DNA of 12,246 nt, taken from Planctomycetota bacterium. Its GTDB lineage: Bacteria; Planctomycetota; Planctomycetia; Pirellulales; Pirellulaceae. The DNA lies in NCBI GenBank assembly GCA_029259935.1, contig JAJDEH010000263.1:1-12246 (forward strand), read 5' to 3'. Made by a program: the position numbers and the translations under genes. Of this stretch, positions 1-6,485 are shown one piece after another (the stretch's first letter is position 1; each line of letters opens with the position of its first letter). Under the pieces are notes generated by a model that was not told the DNA's origin, searched no databases, and was given only the letters and a program-made list of their open reading frames with translations.

Positions 1-70
1 AGTTCCCTTACAATTCGAACGACGACTGCCACTCCCACCCTCCGTTTCCCTCCTTTGCGTTGCTCGACCC

Positions 71-3000
71 ATGAAATCTTCGCGCCACCTCATTCTTGGA
101 CTCTTTGTTTCCTGGCTACTTACGCTGCATTCCGTCGGTCGTGCGGATGATCGTGATGCAATCGGGGCGGGCGATGCCAGTGCGAAGGTGACTCGGATTG
201 AGTTGGTGATCGACGAACCTTATGAGCATCGCGGCGTGGCCTGGCCGGTGACGACCGGGATCCCGCTGCCCCGGGGGTTGTTAAATGATCCTCGCAATTG
301 CCGGCTGGTTGACGATCAAGGGACTGGCCAGCCATTACAAGCCCGCGTCGCGGCGTGGTGGCCCGAGAAAGCCAGTATTCGTTGGCTGACGATCGATTTC
401 ATCGCCGAGCCGGACCGCGAGTATTGGCTTGAGTGCGGCCGCAACATCCAGCCGGTCGAACCGCGATTGCCGGTAACGGTCAAACGACGGAAAGGTTCCG
501 TTCAAATCGCCACGGGCGCTATTGTTGCTGAATTCTCCCAAGAAGCGCCGGCGGCACTTTCGTCGATTCGCGCGGACCTCAATGGCGACCGGCGGATTGC
601 ATCGGATGAGGTTGTTCTTACCGGCGTTCAAGCGGGCGACCACTACTACCTCAACCAGAACGGGCAACGATTTTCGAGTTCCGGTGACGGGGTCGAGCGA
701 GAAATCGTCGTCGAATCGCCGGGACCGGTTCGCGCTTGCGTGCGAGTGGACGGCTTCTACAGCGGACCGGCCGGCGATCGCATCGTCCAATATCGGACCC
801 GTTATCACTTCTTCAGCGGCTTGGGGCTAATCAAAGCCGTCAACGAATTCAAAATCGTTGGATCCACCAAGGAAACGCGGTTCGCGGATATCGGGTTTGC
901 CTTCAAGCTGGCCGGAGATGTCTCGAAACGCCAGGTGTCCGTCGATAAATCGGGAGCGGAAGGCAATCAGATCATTACCACCGACTGGCAGACGGATACC
1001 AAATCGATTTCCTCATTTCAGGAAACGTATCGGCACTTCGGCAACCCGGAATGTCGTGGCGCGGTGGTGGAATCACGAGCAGACAACGAACGGGAGTTGC
1101 ACGCGTCGGATCATGTTGGCGAGTGGATACAAGTGGTCGACGACCGCGCCGCATTGACCGGGTCGCTGCGCGGATTCTGGCAACAGTTCCCCAAGGAGTG
1201 GCAAGTCACGCCCGACGAAATGGTACTCCATTTATGGAGCCCACGCGGCGGCCCGCTTGATTTTGGCCCTGCCGGCTTGCGACACTTTTTCGGCGAAGCG
1301 GGCGACAAATACATTTTGAACTGGCCCGGAGTTCGAGGAACGTTGACGCCGATTTCCAATTACTTCTATTTTGCCGGGCACGCGGCACTGGCTCGTGGAG
1401 ATGTCGACGGAAAGGGCATCAACAAGCATCACGAGTTTTACTTTCACATCGCTTCCGCCGATCAGGCGAAGGCGGGGCAAGAGTACGGCAGCCTGGCGGC
1501 CAAACCGCCGCTCGCACTGGCGAGCGGCGAGTGGAATTGCTCGACCGACGTTTTCGGTCCGCTGTCCGCTCGCCCCAACGATTCCAAGTATGAAGCGATC
1601 GTCGATCGCATTTTTGATCTGGGCCGCGACGCGCAAGATTCGTTCGGCGACTACGGCTGGTGGGCGTACGGCAGCGGTCCGCATTACAGCTACCAATGGG
1701 ACGACGAAACCAAGCGGCACTACGCCGACCCGCGGCGATTCGAATACCACACTTACCAAAAAGAAACGCAATTGTGGTGGTGCTATCTGCGCGGCGGCGA
1801 GCGAAAGTTCCGCGATTGGGCGTTCGCCTCGGAAGACCACTGGGTGGATATCGCCATTACGCATGTCCCGCTGACCTATAAGTGCGATTGGCGTGGCGGA
1901 TTTCGCCAGCGGCGAACATTGCACTTTCGCCCGGGCGATTGGTCAATTGATAGCGCGCTGTTCTACGTCCGGCATCGCGATTCGGCCGAAGCGTGGCTGC
2001 GTGGCGGTTCGCAGTTTTGGGCCAGTTATCACCGCACGTTGGAAACTACGACGCTCGCCTATTACCTGACGGGCGACGAGCGATATAACGACGTCTTGAA
2101 TTACTGGCGCGACTATTGGCGCGACCTGGCGGGCAAGACCAGCGCTTCACAAGATTTCAAGCCGTGGCATCGCGAGCAGCCGTGGCATGTTCTGACCGAC
2201 CCGGATCAACCGGCGAAAAGTTGGGCCCGAATGATCCGCGATTATTGCCCGTTCACTTCAGGCCTGCGGCACCAGATGACTCAGTTTTTCAATCTGGCCA
2301 CCCTTTATGAACACACGTTGGATCCGAAGATCAAGCAGGTACTCACGGAATGTGCCGACGTGTATTTGGATCCCGATCATCGCATCGGCGTATGGCGGAC
2401 GCAGGAAAATGGCCTGCCCAACAAGGCGGACGCCCCATTGCTCTGTCACTTTTGGGTTCCGGCGCTGTGGAAGTACGAACGGGCGACCGGCGATCCGCGC
2501 ATGAAAGAAATCTTTCGTCGTTACTTTGACGCCTGCTACGCCGCCGACCCCTTCCGCGAAGACGTGGGCCGCTATTCCAATGTGCATCTGGGCTATGCGT
2601 TCTATTACACCCACGATCCGCGCCACCTGCGGCCCGCGCGGATGGAACTAGAGCACTTGCTACCCAATGCTCTGCCGCTGCAAGACCCGAAGACTCTGGG
2701 CCGCCGGCTATACAATCCTTATGCGCCGATCCAATGTCTCACGGCCGTTCCACGACTGACGTGGGCACTCGACCAGGCACGCCGCGAGGGTGTTCGCGCT
2801 TTCGACCCGCCACCGCTCAAGCCGCAGCGAACGGCCATTGGCATCATAAAGAAGAAGGACGAAGCACTGCGAATGACGCTGTGGGGTTACGACCGCCGTC
2901 CCAAGTTCCTCGGCCCCGATGCCCGACCTTTCGATGGCTTTCAAGTTGCCACCCAACAGGCCGCGTCGGACATTCAGCCCTTTGATCGCAATTTACGAAA

Positions 3001-4147
3001 CTTTGAAGTCTACTTGCACGAAGTGGTGATTTCCGCCGCCGCGCCGCCCGGCTATTACGTACTCGCTCCCAATTTGGAATTAGCAGTTCTCGCGGCGTCG
3101 AATCGGTCGAGCGTCGTGGTGAACGCCTCCAGGCCCGTCGCGCTCGACATCGGCGAGAGCTGCCTATTGCCGTTGGTGGCTGATCGGAAAGAACTGGAGA
3201 TGCTGAGTGCGCATGCGTCCTCGCTGGGATTAACGTCCGTGGACGGAACTTCGCTGTCGACGGCAATCAAGGACAATCGAGTGACGCTGTCGCGACCGGA
3301 AACCAATACGATTCGAATTCAGAACCACCACGGCCGGCAAAAGATCTGGTTCCAAGTTGCCAATCAACCGGCCGAATCTTGCTGGGTGACGTTCGCGGGA
3401 AAGGTGCCATCAACTCGTCCTTCCCGCACGCAGTCGATTGCGGCGGTAAAGGTGGAAGATCTAGATACAGTCGAAGACGACGACGCGGCGTTTGTCGCGG
3501 GCCGATTTGGCAACGCCGTTCCAATTACCTCCGATGGCGCGCTGCGCATCCCCGATCACGTGATCGTCAACGATCAGACGACTCGCTTTTTTGATCTCGA
3601 GCAAGGGACCATTGAGTTCTGGATCAAGAAGCAGTGGGACGAACGGCTGGTGGCGGCCAAGCCGGTCACGTTTCTTTCCAACGGGCTGTTGCAAGCTTGG
3701 TGCCCCTGGAAGTTGCCGGTTGGCGAGTGGGCGCATGTCGCCGTGGAGTGGCGGCCGCTGAAACGCGACCCCGGGCGACAGGCCGTCCATATCTACGTCA
3801 ACGGCCATGATCCACGAAACTACCGCAGCACGTGGTGGGAAGGGTATAGCCAAAAACCGCTGACGTTTCCCACGAAGAAAGAGTGGCTCAAGGAGTTTCT
3901 TTGCGCGGCGCAGCCAAAGGCGGCTTTCGTTATCGACGAACTGCGCATCTCCAGCGTGCCGCGTTACGCCGATTTGAACGTCCAACTGGGCGGCCAGCAG
4001 ACATTTAACCCGTCACGTTTCGATCCACCGGACCAACCCTTCAGCATCGACGAGCAAACACTGTTATTGTTTCATTTCGACAAAAACCTGGGCGGCGAAA
4101 GCTCGGCGACCGACCAAGCCATCGAAGCGACGTTGAAAACCGAGTGA
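71..4147 (+). CDS. Secreted YetA/PL26-like (exo-rhamnogalacturonan lyase-like) protein with C-terminal LamG domain
   Basis: Probable exported polysaccharide-active protein of 1358 aa. Residues 1-25 form a Sec signal peptide with likely cleavage after GRA. Residues ~40-125 resemble the N-terminal RIFT-barrel of YetA/PcRGLX proteins, with the typical G-x-x-W-P-V-T-T-G-I-P-L-P-R-G motif at 55-69. Residues ~130-400 look like a beta-sandwich and contain an EF-hand-like loop (D169 to E180). Residues ~500-905 are rich in paired helices (FGDYGWW 525-531; repeated YLTGD/RATGDPR turns), as in the alpha/alpha toroid of this family. A further beta-rich stretch (~930-1130) is followed by a LamG/concanavalin-like domain (~1130-1345) with GTIEFWIK at 1179-1186, GEWAHVAVEW, HIYVNG and FVIDELRIS. 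YetA-type proteins are usually about 850-900 aa, so ~400 residues are added here. Start: ATG with no clear Shine-Dalgarno, but the signal peptide follows directly. It ends in tandem TGA stops. The lyase activity and the rhamnogalacturonan substrate are inferred; catalytic residues were not verified. Confidence 0.6.
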   Translation: MKSSRHLILGLFVSWLLTLHSVGRADDRDAIGAGDASAKVTRIELVIDEPYEHRGVAWPVTTGIPLPRGLLNDPRNCRLVDDQGTGQPLQARVAAWWPEKASIRWLTIDFIAEPDREYWLECGRNIQPVEPRLPVTVKRRKGSVQIATGAIVAEFSQEAPAALSSIRADLNGDRRIASDEVVLTGVQAGDHYYLNQNGQRFSSSGDGVEREIVVESPGPVRACVRVDGFYSGPAGDRIVQYRTRYHFFSGLGLIKAVNEFKIVGSTKETRFADIGFAFKLAGDVSKRQVSVDKSGAEGNQIITTDWQTDTKSISSFQETYRHFGNPECRGAVVESRADNERELHASDHVGEWIQVVDDRAALTGSLRGFWQQFPKEWQVTPDEMVLHLWSPRGGPLDFGPAGLRHFFGEAGDKYILNWPGVRGTLTPISNYFYFAGHAALARGDVDGKGINKHHEFYFHIASADQAKAGQEYGSLAAKPPLALASGEWNCSTDVFGPLSARPNDSKYEAIVDRIFDLGRDAQDSFGDYGWWAYGSGPHYSYQWDDETKRHYADPRRFEYHTYQKETQLWWCYLRGGERKFRDWAFASEDHWVDIAITHVPLTYKCDWRGGFRQRRTLHFRPGDWSIDSALFYVRHRDSAEAWLRGGSQFWASYHRTLETTTLAYYLTGDERYNDVLNYWRDYWRDLAGKTSASQDFKPWHREQPWHVLTDPDQPAKSWARMIRDYCPFTSGLRHQMTQFFNLATLYEHTLDPKIKQVLTECADVYLDPDHRIGVWRTQENGLPNKADAPLLCHFWVPALWKYERATGDPRMKEIFRRYFDACYAADPFREDVGRYSNVHLGYAFYYTHDPRHLRPARMELEHLLPNALPLQDPKTLGRRLYNPYAPIQCLTAVPRLTWALDQARREGVRAFDPPPLKPQRTAIGIIKKKDEALRMTLWGYDRRPKFLGPDARPFDGFQVATQQAASDIQPFDRNLRNFEVYLHEVVISAAAPPGYYVLAPNLELAVLAASNRSSVVVNASRPVALDIGESCLLPLVADRKELEMLSAHASSLGLTSVDGTSLSTAIKDNRVTLSRPETNTIRIQNHHGRQKIWFQVANQPAESCWVTFAGKVPSTRPSRTQSIAAVKVEDLDTVEDDDAAFVAGRFGNAVPITSDGALRIPDHVIVNDQTTRFFDLEQGTIEFWIKKQWDERLVAAKPVTFLSNGLLQAWCPWKLPVGEWAHVAVEWRPLKRDPGRQAVHIYVNGHDPRNYRSTWWEGYSQKPLTFPTKKEWLKEFLCAAQPKAAFVIDELRISSVPRYADLNVQLGGQQTFNPSRFDPPDQPFSIDEQTLLLFHFDKNLGGESSATDQAIEATLKTE

Positions 4148-4188
4148 TGAACCTCGCTTACAACTGACGACACCGGGGCCGATTCCTT

Positions 4189-4193
4189 AAGGA
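4189..4193 (+). promoter_or_regulatory. Shine-Dalgarno of the serine hydrolase/propeller gene
   Basis: AAGGA lies 7 nt upstream of the ATG at 4201, inside the 53-bp gap after the lyase-like gene. It supports that start and suggests translation from a shared message with the upstream gene. Confidence 0.6.
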
Positions 4194-4200
4194 TCACCAG

Positions 4201-6279
4201 ATGTACCCACGATGCTTTGCCTTACTGCTGCTGTCGCCGCTGGTGTATGGTCCGTTCGCTTTCGCGGCCGAGCATGATTGGCCACGAGACAAATGGCAAC
4301 GGGCCACCCCCGCCGAAGTCGGCATGGATTCCGCGCGTCTCAAGGAGGCACGCGACTATGCTTTGACCGGCGGCGGCTCCGGAATGATCACCCGTCACGG
4401 GCGGATGGTGATGTCGTGGGGAGATCTCGCCCGGCGTTATGATTTGAAGTCGACGACCAAGTCCATCGGTGTGACCGCGCTGGGACTGGCGATCGCGGAT
4501 GGAAAAATTCGCCTTGAAGATCCAGTCGTCAAGCATCATCCGGCCTTTGCCGTTCCGCCCGAGTCAAATCGGAAAACCGGTTGGGTCGATCGTATCACCG
4601 TCCAGCATCTGGCGACGCAGACGGCTGGGTTCGAGAAATCGGGCGGATTCACGAAGCTAATCTTCTCGCCGGGAACGAAATGGTCGTATAGCGATGGCGG
4701 ACCGAATTGGTTGGCCGAATGTGTAACGTTGGCGTACAAGCGCGACGTCGATCAACTCATGTTCGAACGCGTTTTCACTCCGCTGGGAATTCAGCGCCAG
4801 GACCTCACATGGCGGCGCAACAGCTATCGCCCCAAGCAGATCGAAGGTGTCGCCCGCCGCGAGTTCGGTTCCGGCATTAGCGCCAACGTCGATGCGATGG
4901 CTCGAATTGGTTACCTCTACCTGCGCCGTGGCCAGTGGCGGGACCAACAAATTCTTCCAGCGGATTTTGTCGCGGCGGCCAGCCACACGGTCGAATCGGT
5001 AGCGGGATTGCCGGAAGTTGATTCCAAGCGATATGGAAATGCGTCGGAGCACTATGGATTGTTGTGGTGGAACAACGCCGATGGAACACTGAAAAATGTT
5101 CCCCGCGACGCGTATTGGTCGTGGGGACTGTACGACAGCCTGATCGTTGTCATTCCAAGTTTGGATGTCGTCGCCGCTCGCGCCGGGAAGTCTTGGAAGC
5201 GAGATTGGTCGGGCCACTACGACGTGTTGAAACCATTCCTCGAGTCCATCGTGCTTTCGGTGGCAGCGGACGCGGATCCGTCCGGCGACCGACAACACAA
5301 GAACGTCGACCGTGCGGGGCAGTCCGCGCCCAGTCCGGTGATCAAAAACATTCAGTGGGCCGACGCCGCGTCGATTGTTCGCCGGGCCAAGGGGGGCGAT
5401 AACTGGCCGACGACTTGGGGCGACGACGGCCACCTCTACACCGCCTACGGCGACGGTCGCGGCTTTCAACCGTTTGTCGAGAAGAAATTGAGCATGGGAT
5501 TGTGTCGCGTAAGCGGTGCGCCGCATGACTTCCGCGGAGTAAATCTACGCTCGTCAACCGCCGAACGAACGGGAGGCGGGAAGAGCGGCCCAAAAGTCAG
5601 CGGCCTGTTAATGGTGGATGGCGTGCTGTACATGTGGACCCGTAATACCGGGAACTCGCAACTAGCCTGGTCCAAGGACCGCGGCCGCTCTTGGACATGG
5701 AGCGACTGGAAATTTGAAACAAGCTTCGGCTATCCCGCGTTTCTGAATTTCGGACGGAACTATCAGGGAGCGCGGGACGACTATGTGTATGTCTATTCGC
5801 ATGACTCCGACAGTGCTTACCAGCGGGCTGACCGGATGGTACTCGCGCGTGTCCACAAATCAAACATGAAGAATCGAGACGCCTACGAATTTTATCAGAA
5901 GCTCGACGCCGGTTCGCCGGTGTGGACTGAAGACGTGAAGCAACGCGGCGCGGTCTTCACGGCCGAAGGGCAATGTTATCGCTCGTCGGTCAGCTACAAC
6001 GCTGCACTACGGCGTTACCTCTGGTGCCAAACCGGTGCGGGCGGCGACACTCGCTTTCGCGGAGGTTTGGCCATTCGCGACGCTCCCGAACCATGGGGTC
6101 CCTGGACGACGGCGTTCGCGACCTCACACTGGGATGTCGGCCCAGGTGAAACATCCTGTCTGCCGACGAAGTGGATCAGCGACGATGGTCGCACCGTCCA
6201 TTTGGTATTTTCGGGCGACGATTGCTTCTCGGTCCGCCAAGGAACGTTGGTGCTTCACGACTTGGTGCTTCATGAATAG
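4201..6279 (+). CDS. Secreted serine beta-lactamase-family hydrolase fused to a DUF4185-like propeller domain
   Basis: This is a 692-aa two-domain exported protein. The signal peptide is residues 1-22/23 (cleavage near AFA-A). Residues ~30-345 match the beta-lactamase/transpeptidase-like fold: the SxxK nucleophile motif is S84-T-T-K87, the second motif is Y163-S-D165 (YSN is commoner), and the region usually holding HTG/KTG reads WGLYDS (308-313), followed by a strand typical of this family's C-terminal sheet. Such enzymes are mostly esterases or peptidases rather than antibiotic-resistance enzymes. After a linker (~350-385), residues ~390-690 resemble the DUF4185-like, five-bladed-propeller proteins: DNWPTTWGDDG from 400, then KVSGLLMVDGVLYMW, a W-S-K-D-x-G-x-S-W sialidase-like Asp-box, EPWGPWTT and LVFSGDD. 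It starts 53 bp after the lyase-like gene, probably in the same operon. A role in deacylating or binding a glycan is an inference. The C-terminus is a small duplication, LVLHD-LVLHE. Confidence 0.75.
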   Translation: MYPRCFALLLLSPLVYGPFAFAAEHDWPRDKWQRATPAEVGMDSARLKEARDYALTGGGSGMITRHGRMVMSWGDLARRYDLKSTTKSIGVTALGLAIADGKIRLEDPVVKHHPAFAVPPESNRKTGWVDRITVQHLATQTAGFEKSGGFTKLIFSPGTKWSYSDGGPNWLAECVTLAYKRDVDQLMFERVFTPLGIQRQDLTWRRNSYRPKQIEGVARREFGSGISANVDAMARIGYLYLRRGQWRDQQILPADFVAAASHTVESVAGLPEVDSKRYGNASEHYGLLWWNNADGTLKNVPRDAYWSWGLYDSLIVVIPSLDVVAARAGKSWKRDWSGHYDVLKPFLESIVLSVAADADPSGDRQHKNVDRAGQSAPSPVIKNIQWADAASIVRRAKGGDNWPTTWGDDGHLYTAYGDGRGFQPFVEKKLSMGLCRVSGAPHDFRGVNLRSSTAERTGGGKSGPKVSGLLMVDGVLYMWTRNTGNSQLAWSKDRGRSWTWSDWKFETSFGYPAFLNFGRNYQGARDDYVYVYSHDSDSAYQRADRMVLARVHKSNMKNRDAYEFYQKLDAGSPVWTEDVKQRGAVFTAEGQCYRSSVSYNAALRRYLWCQTGAGGDTRFRGGLAIRDAPEPWGPWTTAFATSHWDVGPGETSCLPTKWISDDGRTVHLVFSGDDCFSVRQGTLVLHDLVLHE
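6247..6276 (+). repeat. Two-copy 15-bp in-frame tandem repeat at the end of the hydrolase gene
   Basis: TTGGTGCTTCACGAC is followed directly by TTGGTGCTTCATGAA, with 13 of 15 bases identical. It encodes LVLHD-LVLHE, the last ten residues of the protein before the TAG stop. Confidence 0.8.
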
Positions 6280-6351
6280 GCAAGCAAACAAACCAAGGAA
6301 ACCAAACGTAACGAAATGCGAACCCGAGGCGTCGCTGAACAGGTTGCGGCG

Positions 6352-6380
6352 CTTCGCAAGTTAACCCACCGCGAAGTTTT
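6352..6380 (+). terminator. Possible weak intrinsic terminator after the lyase/hydrolase pair
   Basis: The perfect 6-bp arms CTTCGC (6352-6357) and GCGAAG (6371-6376) flank a 13-nt loop. TTTT follows, and a second TTTT comes at 6387-6390. It lies 73 bp after the hydrolase stop, a sensible place to end that transcript. The stem is short and the T-tract is interrupted, so this may be chance. Confidence 0.25.
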
Positions 6381-6400
6381 GCGGAGTTTTGACCCGAGAC

Positions 6401-6430
6401 TGGACCGCGGCATCGACATGCCGTTAAAAT
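6401..6430 (+). promoter_or_regulatory. Candidate sigma-70-like promoter for the WD40 gene
   Basis: TGGACC (6401-6406) is separated by 18 nt from TAAAAT (6425-6430), which is 5 of 6 to the TATAAT consensus; the -35 match is 4 of 6. Transcription from it would begin near 6437, downstream of the ATG at 6429 and upstream of the Shine-Dalgarno at 6470. This agrees with the later start chosen for the WD40 gene. Single promoter matches of this quality are common by chance. Confidence 0.2.
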
Positions 6431-6469
6431 GGTCATGCTCCCAGCACACTCTCTGCTGATCTCTGTCCC

Positions 6470-6475
6470 AGGAGG
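6470..6475 (+). promoter_or_regulatory. Strong Shine-Dalgarno that decides the WD40 gene start
   Basis: A full AGGAGG lies 10 nt before an in-frame GTG (6486) and 16 nt before an in-frame ATG (6492). The nearer ATG at 6478 is only 2 nt away and out of frame. This site argues against the longer reading that begins at ATG 6429. Confidence 0.6.
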
Positions 6476-6485
6476 ACATGGCAGC

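Larger units (their letters stand above)
6280..6485. other. Intergenic region between hydrolase and WD40 genes
   Basis: These 206 bp contain no convincing gene. They hold a short stem-loop followed by T-runs (6352-6376) and a weak promoter-like pair (6401-6430). The Shine-Dalgarno of the WD40 gene lies at the 3' end. An in-frame ATG at 6429 exists but has no ribosome-binding site. Confidence 0.6.

Noticed and set aside
1232..1924. Minus-strand open frame (230 codons) opposite the lyase-like gene
   Set aside because: It is a shadow of the coding strand, with no ribosome-binding site or recognisable protein pattern.
4201..5250. Antibiotic-resistance beta-lactamase
   Set aside because: The SxxK fold is present, but the YSN and KTG/HTG motifs are replaced (YSD, WGLYDS) and the domain is fused to a propeller in a glycan-related context; an esterase- or peptidase-like role is more likely.
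4657..5526. Long open frame (289 codons) on the minus strand opposite the serine hydrolase gene
   Set aside because: It lies entirely within a well-supported plus-strand gene, has an Arg/Val-rich composition typical of antisense frames in GC-rich DNA, and shows no domain.
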